From contig JADIYI010000008.1 of the NCBI GenBank assembly GCA_016705365.1, forward strand, positions 310,001 to 374,000: a stretch of DNA of 64,000 nucleotides. Direction: 5' to 3'. The notes below the pieces were generated by a model, which was not told the DNA's origin, searched no databases, and saw only the letters and a list, made by a program, of their open reading frames with translations. This DNA is from Gammaproteobacteria bacterium (GTDB lineage Bacteria > Pseudomonadota > Gammaproteobacteria > Pseudomonadales > UBA5518). This document shows, piece by piece, positions 1-8,537 of this stretch. The translations under genes and the position numbers were made by a program. Numbering within the stretch: position 1 is the stretch's first letter; each line of letters opens with the position of its first letter.

Positions 1-1272
1 GGCCGAATCGCCTTCGACCAGAAACAGCTCGGTGTGCTCGAGGTCCTGCGAGGAACAATCGGCCAGCTTGCCCGGCAGCGCCGGCCCCGCGGTGATTTTC
101 TTGCGCTCCACCTGGCGGCTCTTGCGCAGTCGTGCCGCGGCCGCGTTGACCGCCATCTCAGCCAGCTTGTCGCCTTCACCGGTATGCTGCCCCAGCCACA
201 GCCCGAACGCATCGCGCGCGACACCGGCGATGAAGGTTGCCGATTCCCGCGATGACAGGCGCTCCTTGGTCTGGCCGCTGAACTGCGGTTCGCGCAGCTT
301 GGCCGACAACACATAGGCACAGCGATCCCACAGGTCCTCGGGACCGAGCTTGATACCGCGCGGCAGCAGATTGCGGAATTCACAGTACTCGCGCAACGCC
401 TCGAGCAGACCGGCGCGCAACCCGTTCACGTGGGTGCCGCCCTGCACGGTCGGGATCAGGTTCACATAGCTCTCGGTGATCAGCTCACCACCCTCGTGCA
501 GCCACTGTACCGCCCACTCCACCGCTTCGGTCTTGCCGCTGAAATTGCCGACGAATGGTTCGACCGGCAGCGTCGGGTACTCCGCGGTTGCCGCGCGCAT
601 ATAATCGGGCAAGCCGTTTTCGTAGTACCACAGCTCACGCGCACCGCTCGCCTCCTCGGTGAACGATATGCTCAGGCCCGGGCACAGCACCGCCTTGGCG
701 CGCAACAGGTGATGCAGCCGCGGGACCGAGAACTTGACGGTGTCGAAGTACCCGGGGTCCGGACGAAAGCGCACCGTGGTACCGGTGTTGCGCTTGGCCA
801 CGGTATCGATTACCTCCAGTTCCGAAGCCTTTTCACCGTTGCGGAACCGCATGCGGTAGACATTGCCATCGCGCCGCACCGCCACTTCCAGCTCCAGCGA
901 CAGGGCATTGACCACCGAGACGCCGACGCCGTGCAGCCCGCCGGAGAACTGGTAGCTGCGATCGGAGAATTTGCCGCCCGCGTGCAGGGTACAGAGAATC
1001 ACCTCGACCCCGGGTTTGCCCTGCTCGGGATGGATATCGACCGGCATTCCACGCCCGTCGTCGGCAACCGAGAGCGAGCCATCGGCGTGCAGGATCACGT
1101 CGATGTTGCGAGCAAATCCCGCCAGCGCCTCGTCGATGCTGTTGTCGATCACTTCCTGCGCAAGGTGATTCGGGCGCGTGGTATCGGTGTACATTCCGGG
1201 GCGCTTGCGCACCGGGTCGAGGCCGGTCAATACCTCGATTGCTTCCGCATTGTATTCGCCACTGAACGCCAT
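1..1272 (-). CDS. parE: DNA topoisomerase IV subunit B, 3' end outside window
   Basis: ATPase subunit of topoisomerase IV, which with ParC decatenates daughter chromosomes. Only codons 1-424 are present; the gene leaves the window exactly at the TOPRIM acidic motif EGDSA, so roughly the last third is missing. The GHKL ATPase fold is visible: EVIDNSIDEA at residues 40-49, then DGRGMP and the lid GGLHGVGVSVVNALS. Start is ATG at 1272, with GGGAG five bases upstream. ParE rather than GyrB is favoured by the neighbours cpdA and yqiB, the usual parE context in gammaproteobacteria. ParE and GyrB are paralogs, so motifs alone would be ambiguous. Confidence 0.95.
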   Translation of the reverse strand, partial: MAFSGEYNAEAIEVLTGLDPVRKRPGMYTDTTRPNHLAQEVIDNSIDEALAGFARNIDVILHADGSLSVADDGRGMPVDIHPEQGKPGVEVILCTLHAGGKFSDRSYQFSGGLHGVGVSVVNALSLELEVAVRRDGNVYRMRFRNGEKASELEVIDTVAKRNTGTTVRFRPDPGYFDTVKFSVPRLHHLLRAKAVLCPGLSISFTEEASGARELWYYENGLPDYMRAATAEYPTLPVEPFVGNFSGKTEAVEWAVQWLHEGGELITESYVNLIPTVQGGTHVNGLRAGLLEALREYCEFRNLLPRGIKLGPEDLWDRCAYVLSAKLREPQFSGQTKERLSSRESATFIAGVARDAFGLWLGQHTGEGDKLAEMAVNAAAARLRKSRQVERKKITAGPALPGKLADCSSQDLEHTELFLVEGDSA

Positions 1273-1367
1273 GATGCTCCCTGGATCTGCAGGCACGGTT
1301 TTGGAGGAAGGACAGTTTACCCAAAATGCCGGCCCGGATAGGGTCAATCCCGGGCGGGCCGGACGAT

Positions 1368-2192
1368 TCAGAGGTATCCGGCCGAATCCCGATCAATCGG
1401 AAAGATGACACCCTGCACCCGCTCGATGCGGGTTTCAAGACCTCCGTCGGCGCGCAATTCCAGCCAGCGCATCCCCGGAGCAAGCTCGTCCACCCGGAAC
1501 CCCACGCTATCCGGCGCGAACTGCACGCAGGTCGAGGGCGCCGCCAGCAGCTGCAACGTTCCTCGCTGGCGTGCAAATTCCTGGTGCACGTGCCCCCAAA
1601 GCAGGGCGCGCACCTGTGCATGCGGCGCCAGCATCTCGAACAGCGCCGGCGCATCCTCGATCATCTGCTCATCGAGCCATGCGCAACCGATCGCCACCGG
1701 CTGGTGGTGAAGACACACCAGGGTCGGCGATGCCGGTTGCAGAGCAAGGAGCTGATCGAGCAGTTGCAGTTCGGTGACGCCGAGCCGCCCGCCCACGGCG
1801 CCGGGTATGGTCGAGTCGAGCAACACGATGTGCCAGCCTCCGACCAGCACGCTGCGCGTCATCGGCGCGCCGTCGCCGAGCGTCACGCACATCTGTCCCG
1901 CGTCATCATGGTTTCCGGGCAGCCACAACCAGGGGATACCCAGCGCATCGAAGCGCCGGCGCAATCTCTCGTAGGCAGCGCGCGAACCGTGGTTCGCGAG
2001 ATCGCCGGTTGCGAGAATCAGGTCGGGGCGCTGCTCGCCCGTGCCGAGCAGCCGGAGCACATGCTCCATGCTGGCATCGGTATCGAGCCCGAGCAGCGTT
2101 CCGCCGTCGCGCTCCTCCAGGTGGGTATCGGTGATCTGCGCCACCCGCACCCGTCCGGCGTTGCGGGGAACCACGAAACGTTGCTGCACCAT
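1368..2192 (-). CDS. cpdA: 3',5'-cyclic-AMP phosphodiesterase CpdA
   Basis: Cytosolic calcineurin-like metallophosphoesterase that hydrolyses cAMP to AMP. All metal-site motifs are present in order: DTHL, GDLANHG, GNHDD, LHHQP and GHVHQEF. Length is 274 residues, matching the family. The open frame extends upstream to 2738, but that part is antisense-like shadow of yqiB; ATG 2192 (MVQQRFVV) places the first motif at the usual distance. It lies 20 bp after yqiB and 95 bp before parE, the conserved yqiB-cpdA-parE order, and is probably cotranscribed with them. Confidence 0.93.
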   Translation of the reverse strand: MVQQRFVVPRNAGRVRVAQITDTHLEERDGGTLLGLDTDASMEHVLRLLGTGEQRPDLILATGDLANHGSRAAYERLRRRFDALGIPWLWLPGNHDDAGQMCVTLGDGAPMTRSVLVGGWHIVLLDSTIPGAVGGRLGVTELQLLDQLLALQPASPTLVCLHHQPVAIGCAWLDEQMIEDAPALFEMLAPHAQVRALLWGHVHQEFARQRGTLQLLAAPSTCVQFAPDSVGFRVDELAPGMRWLELRADGGLETRIERVQGVIFPIDRDSAGYL

Positions 2193-2212
2193 GCCTGTCT
2201 GCACTCCGCCGC

Positions 2213-2707
2213 TCAGCCGCCAACCGCCAGGGCGGCATCGGTGAGCACATGTCCATCCAGGAGACAGCGCGACAGCCACTCGCCCAGCAGACGGTTCAAC
2301 TGCCACTTCTCGTCGCGCGCCATGCCGTCGGCGTTCGGATAATCGTAACGGGGCAGCAGGCGTCGGACTTGCGCGCAGCCGATCACCTCGGCCATGCGCG
2401 CATCGAGGTACACGCGCACCCGGAACTCGCTCGCACGACGCCCCCAAACGGGTCTTTTCTGGCGTACCAGCAGCTCGGCGGTATACCGACAACGCTCCGT
2501 CACCCTGGCCTCGAGCGTATCCTGATACGCACCAAGCGGCCGCGCCCCGACGACGACACACTGCCCCTCGTGGAACCCCGGCAACAATTTCCGCAGGCGC
2601 AGGAAGTTCACCTCGCATTGCGCATGGTGAATCTGCAACGGCGAGCATTGCCTCCAGTCGACTGGATCGCGATTCTCGCTCTTGACGATGGGGCGGGGTG
2701 CTTTCAT
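2213..2707 (-). CDS. yqiB: DUF1249 family protein YqiB
   Basis: Conserved gammaproteobacterial protein of unknown biochemical role. The C-terminal half carries the family signature RYDYPN followed by RDEKWQLNRLLGEWL, and an N-terminal EVNFLRLRKLLP stretch. 164 residues from ATG 2707; an upstream in-frame start at 2728 is possible but adds seven residues without support. In many relatives nudF (ADP-ribose pyrophosphatase) sits between yqiB and tolC; it is absent here, and tolC diverges directly. Confidence 0.88.
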   Translation of the reverse strand: MKAPRPIVKSENRDPVDWRQCSPLQIHHAQCEVNFLRLRKLLPGFHEGQCVVVGARPLGAYQDTLEARVTERCRYTAELLVRQKRPVWGRRASEFRVRVYLDARMAEVIGCAQVRRLLPRYDYPNADGMARDEKWQLNRLLGEWLSRCLLDGHVLTDAALAVGG

Positions 2708-2800
2708 GTGAACTGAGTATATAAGCATTTGGCGACACCCCGATTGCGCCGTCCGGAATTATTCCTGCACAAATGCCCGGCCGATGCGCACCAACCCGGG

Positions 2801-2829
2801 TTAAAGCGTCATCGCTCCTCTGCTACACT
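2801..2829 (+). promoter_or_regulatory. Sigma-70 promoter of tolC
   Basis: TTAAAG (2801-2806), a 17-bp spacer and extended TGC-TACACT (2824-2829), ending 55 bp before the tolC ATG. Seen directly; the transcription start near 2836 is inferred. Confidence 0.6.
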
Positions 2830-2884
2830 TCGCCCCATCAGCGCTCATCGCGCAACATGAATATTTATCCATACGAGGCAACCG

Positions 2885-4294
2885 ATGCTGCATTCCGGCC
2901 TGCGCACCCTGCTGATCGTTCCGCTGATGTTCCTGCACGCGGCAGCGCACTCCGACACGTTGCTCGACATCTACGAGATGGCATTGAAGAACGATCCGGT
3001 GCTGAAGGCCGCGCAGGCGAGCTACCGCGCCGGGCAGGAGGCCGAGGTGCAGGGTCGATCGGCCCTGTTGCCGCAGGTCGGGGCGCAGGCAGTTTACGGC
3101 GAGACCGATCTCGAACAGCAAACTTCCCGCATTTTCTCGCTCGGCGGCACCAATATTCCGAGCAACACCGACCAGGATGTCAACGGAGAGCGCGAAGATT
3201 ACTATCTGACGCTGTCACAGAATATTTTCAACGTGCCGGCCTGGTTCAGTTTCCAGCAGGGCAAGGAGCTCAGCCTGCAGGCCGAAACCCAGTTCGCCGC
3301 CGACCAGCAGGACCTGGTGCTGCGCACCGTCGAGGCCTACACCAACGTATTGCGGGCCATCGACAACCTCAAAGCCAGCCAGGCCGAGGAAGCGGCTTTC
3401 CAGCGCCAGCTCGAGCAGACCCAGCAACGCTTCGAGGTGGGCCTGATCGCGATCACCGATGTGCACGAGGCGCGCGCCGCCTATGACCTCGCGGTGGTCA
3501 ACCGTCTCTCCGACGAAGGTGCACTCGGCGTGTCGTACGAGCTGTTGTCCGTCCTGACCGGGCAACCGCATCACAATCTGTGGCTGCTCGATGAAAATTT
3601 CCCGGTTGTCGATCCGCAGCCGGTCACGCCCGAAGAGTGGGTGGATCTGGCGGTGAATGGCAATTTCGAACTGAAGACAGCGGAATATGCGGCCGAAGCC
3701 GCGCTCCAGGCCTCGCAGTCGCTGCGCGCCGCCCATCTGCCAAAGATCACCGGAAATCTCAACTGGCAGAACACCCACGATGACGGTCGCGATCACGACA
3801 ACCTGCTCAATCAGAGACTCAACAATTCGGCCGACGTGGAAGGAACGAGCTTCACGATCAATTTCGATATGCCCCTCTACGCCGGCGGCTACATCAGTTC
3901 GCAACGCCGCGAATCCTATGAACGCTACAACGTGGCGCGTGACACCTACACCTCCGTCATGCGCAACACCGTGCAGGCCACGCGTTCGCTGCATATTGCC
4001 GTGGTTACCGATGTGCAGCGCGTGCTGGCGCGCAAGCAATCCATCGTCTCGGCACAGAGCGCGCTGGATGCGACCACTGCCGGCTACGAGGTCGGCACCC
4101 GCAACGTGGTCGATGTGCTGAACGCGCAGCAGGTGCTGTATCGCGCCATCCGCGACTATGCCAACACCCGTTTCGATTATGTGCTGCGGCTGATTCGCCT
4201 GCGCAAACAGGGCGGCATGCTGGGTCCCGAGGACATTCAGGCACTGAACCGGTGGCTGGTCGAGCCCGCCGCGGCAAGCAAGGGCAGCCCCTAG
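2885..4294 (+). CDS. tolC: TolC-family outer-membrane efflux channel
   Basis: Outer-membrane trimeric channel used by type I secretion and tripartite efflux pumps. 469 residues with an N-terminal signal peptide (MLHSGLRTLLIVPLMFLHAAAHS) and two tandem OEP repeats. The first begins at LLDIYEMALKNDP; the second has the typical late motif GYEVGTRNVVDVLNAQQ. ATG 2885 is preceded by GAGG. Divergent from yqiB with its own promoter. Length and repeat pattern match TolC rather than the lipoprotein OprM type, which would have a lipobox Cys. Confidence 0.93.
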   Translation: MLHSGLRTLLIVPLMFLHAAAHSDTLLDIYEMALKNDPVLKAAQASYRAGQEAEVQGRSALLPQVGAQAVYGETDLEQQTSRIFSLGGTNIPSNTDQDVNGEREDYYLTLSQNIFNVPAWFSFQQGKELSLQAETQFAADQQDLVLRTVEAYTNVLRAIDNLKASQAEEAAFQRQLEQTQQRFEVGLIAITDVHEARAAYDLAVVNRLSDEGALGVSYELLSVLTGQPHHNLWLLDENFPVVDPQPVTPEEWVDLAVNGNFELKTAEYAAEAALQASQSLRAAHLPKITGNLNWQNTHDDGRDHDNLLNQRLNNSADVEGTSFTINFDMPLYAGGYISSQRRESYERYNVARDTYTSVMRNTVQATRSLHIAVVTDVQRVLARKQSIVSAQSALDATTAGYEVGTRNVVDVLNAQQVLYRAIRDYANTRFDYVLRLIRLRKQGGMLGPEDIQALNRWLVEPAAASKGSP

Positions 4295-4390
4295 CAGCCT
4301 GCCGATACTGATTGCGGCGCGCGATCTCGATGCCGCGCCGGCATCCGGCAGTGCCGAGGTGCTCCTCGCTGTGGCGCACGCGCACTACCG

Positions 4391-4504
4391 TTACCGCGCT
4401 GCGGGAGAAATCCGCACGGCATCACCGCTCCGGTAACGATCGAGCATCACATTACCCGCGACCAGCACGCGAGCACGATCAAAGCGGGGCAATTCAGCTT
4501 TCAT
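4391..4504 (-). pseudogene. hldE: Relic of hldE (first 37 codons)
   Basis: The minus-strand frame from ATG 4504 to TAA 4391 encodes 37 residues that match the extreme N terminus of HldE, the bifunctional heptose-7-phosphate kinase/adenylyltransferase of LPS core synthesis. It has LPRFDRARVLV, then GNVMLDRY (family: GDVMLDRY) and RISP, after which similarity stops abruptly at a stop codon. The rest of the roughly 470-residue gene is absent. The surrounding 4295-4669 gap between tolC and the methyltransferase holds nothing else I recognise. A functional hldE would have to lie elsewhere. Confidence 0.8.
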
Positions 4505-4669
4505 CCACAAGGACCCCTGGTTCCGGTAACGCGTGCGCAAGGGACGGCGCGGTCGCCACCCCGAAAGCATACGCGAAGCGGCCCGCGCGAGGCAGCGCAA
4601 TTGCCAGCCATGCATCCGCGGAGTTATGGTGCGCGCCGGCCGCAACCGGCCGGGAACCGGAGAGCACCC

Positions 4670-5290
4670 ATGACACTCGAGCTGCCGATCGATATCGATA
4701 CCGTCAAAGGCTTCCTTGCCCCCGTCGAGGGCGCGGCACTCCACCAGGCCGCCCGCGAATGCTCGCGCTTCGGCCCCTGCCTGGAAATCGGCAGCTATTG
4801 CGGCAAATCAACCATCTACCTGGCCGCGGGTTGCAAAACTGCGGGTGGCGTATTGTTTGCGGTGGATCACCATCGCGGTTCGGAGGAACACCAGCTCGGG
4901 GAGGAATATCACGACCCGGCGCTCTACGACGACAGCGCCCGCCTGATGGACAGCTTCCGCGAATTTCGCGCCAACATCCGCCGCGCCGGACTCGAGGACA
5001 CCGTGGTGCCGGTGGTCGCGCCGACGAGCGTCGCGGCGCGCCAGTGGCAGACTCCGTTATCGCTGGTGTTCATCGATGGAGGGCACAGCATGGAGGCGGC
5101 GGTAACCGACTATCGCAGCTGGAGCGGTCATCTGAAAGCGGGAGGCGTGCTGGCGATACACGATCTGTTTCCGGATCCCGCCACCGGCGGCCAGGCGCCC
5201 TACACGATCTACCAGCTCGCGCTGGCCTCAGGGCTGTACGAGGAAATGGCGCGCGTTGAGACGCTTGGCCTGCTGCGGAGAATCTATTAA
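4670..5290 (+). CDS. Class I SAM-dependent methyltransferase
   Basis: 206-residue cytosolic Rossmann methyltransferase of the Methyltransf_24 type. Motif I is CLEIGSYCGKST (about residues 42-53), motif II acidic VDHHRG, and a late FIDGGHSMEA strand as in macrocin/cephalosporin hydroxylase-type methyltransferases, followed by GGVLAIHDLFPDP. ATG 4670 was chosen because upstream residues are low-complexity and the fold begins soon after. Substrate unknown. Its 3' end overlaps the convergent six-hairpin gene by 63 bp, which is unusual. Envelope glycan context suggests a sugar or lipid substrate, but this is inference. Confidence 0.8.
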   Translation: MTLELPIDIDTVKGFLAPVEGAALHQAARECSRFGPCLEIGSYCGKSTIYLAAGCKTAGGVLFAVDHHRGSEEHQLGEEYHDPALYDDSARLMDSFREFRANIRRAGLEDTVVPVVAPTSVAARQWQTPLSLVFIDGGHSMEAAVTDYRSWSGHLKAGGVLAIHDLFPDPATGGQAPYTIYQLALASGLYEEMARVETLGLLRRIY

Positions 5291-6316
5291 CCGCACCGCG
5301 GTCAGCAGGCTGCTCGCAGCGGTGTGTTCGGTGAGCGCGTCGGCCGCCAGCAATATGGCGCCGGCCGTCCAGGTCGGCTTTTCCTCGGGCCACAGCAGGT
5401 CCTCGACCCACTGGTAACCGGTCCAGTAGGCGCCGTCGTGATCGCGCCAGCGATGCAGCCAGCTGAACAGGCGCGCGGCACGCGCATGCTCGCCGGCCCC
5501 CAGCAGCGCCATGGTCAGCTCGGCCGATTCCGCGACCGTCACCCAGGGTTCATCGGAGACACAACGGCAACCCATGCCATCGACCACGAAGGTATCCCAG
5601 CGCGCATGCAGTCGCGCCCGGCTCTGCCCGCGACTCAGCGCGCCGGCGAGCACCGGATAGAACCAGTCCATCGAGTAACGGGTCTTGCTCTCCCAGGTAC
5701 GATCGAAACGGTAGGGGCGATGACGCAGGGCCTCACCGAGATTCCAGCGCGCGGCAATCCAGCGCGAGCTGTCGCGATAGAGCGTGTGGGCGATATTTAT
5801 GGCGCATTCGAGACTTTTGTAGATCGAACTGCAACCGGTCACCAGCGAATCGTCACGGGTATTGCCGGCGGCGTCCACTGCCCAGCAGACATCGCCATGC
5901 GCGGTCTGCTGCGAAAGCACGAAACCGATCGCCTGCTCGACCATCGGCCACATCGATTCCAGCCAGTCGCGGTCGGCGCACACCAGGTAATGGTGCCATA
6001 CCCCGGTGGCGACGTAGGCCACGAAATTTGTCTCGCGCCGCTCGCGGTCGTGCACCTGCCCGTCCTTGTAAGCCACCCACCAGCTGCCATCCGGGAGCTG
6101 GATATCACGCAACCATTCGTAGGCGCGCGCGGCGGCGGCATGCTCGCCGGCCACGCTGAGCCCCATCGCCGCCTCTACGTGGTCCCACGGATCGGCATGG
6201 CCGGCGGGAAACCAGGGGATGCAGCCATCGGGCAGCTGCGCGGCCAGGATGAACTCCACGGTGGGACGCAGGAATTCCTCGGGATAGAGACCCTTGCTCA
6301 GATACAGTTCGCTCAT
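5228..6316 (-). CDS. Six-hairpin (alpha/alpha barrel) protein, prenyltransferase-like
   Basis: 362-residue soluble protein built from repeated aromatic-rich helical units: AAQLPDGCIPWF near residue 30, DIQLPDGSWW near 75 and HDGAYWTGYQWV near 310. These resemble the QW-like repeats of squalene cyclase/prenyltransferase-fold and related alpha/alpha-toroid glycosidase-like proteins. No catalytic assignment is justified. ATG 6316 overlaps the stop of the upstream methyltransferase (ATGA), so the two are translationally coupled in an operon with the GT4 gene. The tail overlaps the convergent methyltransferase. Likely acts on a surface glycan or polyprenyl substrate (inference). Confidence 0.7.
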   Translation of the reverse strand: MSELYLSKGLYPEEFLRPTVEFILAAQLPDGCIPWFPAGHADPWDHVEAAMGLSVAGEHAAAARAYEWLRDIQLPDGSWWVAYKDGQVHDRERRETNFVAYVATGVWHHYLVCADRDWLESMWPMVEQAIGFVLSQQTAHGDVCWAVDAAGNTRDDSLVTGCSSIYKSLECAINIAHTLYRDSSRWIAARWNLGEALRHRPYRFDRTWESKTRYSMDWFYPVLAGALSRGQSRARLHARWDTFVVDGMGCRCVSDEPWVTVAESAELTMALLGAGEHARAARLFSWLHRWRDHDGAYWTGYQWVEDLLWPEEKPTWTAGAILLAADALTEHTAASSLLTAVRLIDSPQQAKRLNARHFLVQP

Positions 6317-7035
6317 GGTGCAACGGCCTTCTCGAAATACATGACGACACTCTTGCCCATCAGCGGGTTCAGGACCTTCTCCAGCCAGCGCGTCAGGCGC
6401 GGGCGTTCCATGAGGTCCCATACCAGCAGGCGGTGATAGCCGCGCACCAGCCGCGACTGCTCCTGGCGCTCCCAGAGCAGGCAACGCAACCACCAGAACG
6501 GCGAATGCAGCGCATGCGCCCAGTGCCTGCGATAACGGCGAAAACCGCATTCCTCGATATCGCGGTTGAGCTGCGCGGCATTGAATATCCGTACATGCCC
6601 GCCTGCGTTGGCATGGTACTCGTCGCTCAGGGCCCAGCAGACCCATTCGGGCCAGAATCGCGGCACGCTCGCGATCAGCGCCCCGCCGGGCTTGAGCACA
6701 CGGCGGATTTCCGCGAGCACCTCGCGATAGGCCACCACATGCTCCAGCACTTCGGAACAGATCACCACATCGAAACAATGATCGGCAAACGGCAGGCTGA
6801 GCGCATCTCCGACGCTCAGGCTCAGGCTGCGCGCCTCGGAGACGGGAAGCTGTCCGGCAAAGGAGCGGGATTTGCGCGCGGCCGCGGCCAGATCGGCGGC
6901 ACAGAGATCGACGCCGACGCAATTGACCTCGGCCGACAGCCAGGCAGCGATCGCATGCCGCCCCTCGCCGCAACCGAGATCGAGCACCCAGTCGCCGCGC
7001 TGCAGCGGCACATAATCAAGGTTGACGGTTTCCAT
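6313..7035 (-). CDS. Class I SAM-dependent methyltransferase (Methyltransf_11 type)
   Basis: 240 residues. Motif I VLDLGCGEGRHA at residues 17-28, acidic motif II VGVDLCAADL, motif post-II VGDALSLPFAD, then VVICSEVLEHV and the RVLKPGGALIASVP strand. The C-terminal third (after 150) is Trp/Arg-rich, HALHSPFWWLRCLLWERQ, and may bind membrane or substrate. Overlaps the upstream GT4 gene by 20 bp and the downstream gene by 4 bp, forming a three-gene minus-strand operon. Substrate unknown; a glycan or lipid-linked sugar is plausible from context. Confidence 0.82.
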   Translation of the reverse strand: METVNLDYVPLQRGDWVLDLGCGEGRHAIAAWLSAEVNCVGVDLCAADLAAAARKSRSFAGQLPVSEARSLSLSVGDALSLPFADHCFDVVICSEVLEHVVAYREVLAEIRRVLKPGGALIASVPRFWPEWVCWALSDEYHANAGGHVRIFNAAQLNRDIEECGFRRYRRHWAHALHSPFWWLRCLLWERQEQSRLVRGYHRLLVWDLMERPRLTRWLEKVLNPLMGKSVVMYFEKAVAP

Positions 7036-8335
7036 GGCTCGCCAGGACCTGTTCGTAGTAGCGCGTCATCTCGCGCGCCGCGCGCCGCCAGCAGAACTGC
7101 TCGAGTATGCGTTCGCGCGCCCGCTCGCCGAGGGCCGTGCGCCGCGCGGGATCGCCGAGCAGTTCTTCGATGGCACGCGCAAGTGCGTGCTCGTCACCGG
7201 CCGGAACCAGCACGCCGGCATCGCCCACGACCTCGGGCAGCGCGCCGCCATCGGATGAAATGACAGCCGCGGCGCAGGACATCGCCTCCGCCGCGGGCAG
7301 GCCAAAGCCTTCATAGAGCGATGGCACCACCACCAGCGTGGATTCGCCATAGTGACGCACCAGCTCGCTGGTCGAGATACCGCTCACGAAATCGATATGC
7401 GACGCGAGGGCGAGCTTGCGGATCAGCTTTTCGGTGTCGCCCCCGGCCTTTGGCTTTCCCACCACCAGCAACCGCAATCCGGGATGACGCGGCAGGAGGT
7501 TGCGCAAGGCCAGCAGCAATACCCGCAGACCCTTCAGCGGCTGGTCCGCGGAAGCTGTTGCCATCAGCTGCAGCGGCTTGCGCTGGCAGTCAGGGCGCGG
7601 CGCAAACACATCCGAATCGACACCGTTGTAGATCAGCTTCAAACGATCCTCTGTCACACCGAAATCGCGCGCCACATCGCGCCGCGAGCAGGCCGAAACC
7701 GTTACCACGTGCTTCAAACCGAGCGCCACGCGCTTCTGCATGCCGAGAAACGAGTACCAGCGATAGGCCAGCAGACGCGGCCACCACCAGCTGCAGGCAT
7801 CGAGCACCAGGCGCAGATCACTGGTGATCGGATGATGGATCGTGGTGACCAGCGGCACCTCGCGCCGCTGCAGGTGGAGCATCGCGTAACTGAGACTCTG
7901 GTTGTCGTGCACCAGGTCATATTCGTGCGCATGCGCCTCGAGGTAGGACAGCGCACGCCGGCCAAAAGCCTGCGGTTCGGCAAATCCTCCGCTCAGCTTG
8001 CTCAGCCACTCGATGATGTTGCTGAGCGAGCGCAAATGTCGCGGACGCAGCGACAGCAGCCCATTCTCATAGAGATTCATGCCCGGCATGGCGATCAGAC
8101 GCACCCCTGCATCGAGATGCGGATAGGGCTCACCGGAAATCACATCGACCTGATGACCCAACTCGACCAGCGCCTTGCTGAGGTAACGCAGATAGACCCC
8201 CTGGCCGCCACCATAGGGGTGGCTGCGATATCCGAGCAGGCAGATGCGCAATGGCCGAACTGGTTCCAGCTCTTCCAGCGACAAAGCCTCTGAATAGCGG
8301 GCGGCGGGTAGCCGCGCCGGGCTGAGGGCTTGCAT
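7016..8335 (-). CDS. GT4-family glycosyltransferase
   Basis: 439-residue cytosolic GT-B fold enzyme. The N-terminal acceptor domain shows LLGYRSHPYGGGQGVYLRYLS with the Gly-rich loop. The C-terminal nucleotide-sugar domain shows NGVD, LRLLVVGKP and the EX7E motif EGFGLPAAEA. ATG 8335 has GAGGA upstream; the longer frame to 8404 lacks support. First gene of the operon with the methyltransferase and six-hairpin protein. Divergent from rfbA. Sugar donor is not determinable; proximity of dTDP-rhamnose genes makes rhamnose a candidate only. Confidence 0.85.
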   Translation of the reverse strand: MQALSPARLPAARYSEALSLEELEPVRPLRICLLGYRSHPYGGGQGVYLRYLSKALVELGHQVDVISGEPYPHLDAGVRLIAMPGMNLYENGLLSLRPRHLRSLSNIIEWLSKLSGGFAEPQAFGRRALSYLEAHAHEYDLVHDNQSLSYAMLHLQRREVPLVTTIHHPITSDLRLVLDACSWWWPRLLAYRWYSFLGMQKRVALGLKHVVTVSACSRRDVARDFGVTEDRLKLIYNGVDSDVFAPRPDCQRKPLQLMATASADQPLKGLRVLLLALRNLLPRHPGLRLLVVGKPKAGGDTEKLIRKLALASHIDFVSGISTSELVRHYGESTLVVVPSLYEGFGLPAAEAMSCAAAVISSDGGALPEVVGDAGVLVPAGDEHALARAIEELLGDPARRTALGERARERILEQFCWRRAAREMTRYYEQVLASHGNRQP

Positions 8336-8498
8336 GACGATCCTCTGACGACTACAGAAGAGCTGACGGGTGCCCAGGCACCCGAATACCCATCCCTGGC
8401 CCACGCCGGCTGGCGCGGGCAGCGGCGGATTCTACTGAGCGAGTTCCCGAAAATCCATGCCACCACGCCCGCAGGAGCTTGCGCCACCCCGGTTCGCC

Positions 8499-8504
8499 TA
8501 TAAT
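8499..8504 (+). promoter_or_regulatory. Consensus -10 (TATAAT) upstream of rfbA
   Basis: A perfect TATAAT lies 34 bp before the rfbA start. No good -35 hexamer at 16-18 bp was found. Confidence 0.5.
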
Positions 8505-8537
8505 CGCCAACACTTTTCTGCCAGGAACATTACAACC

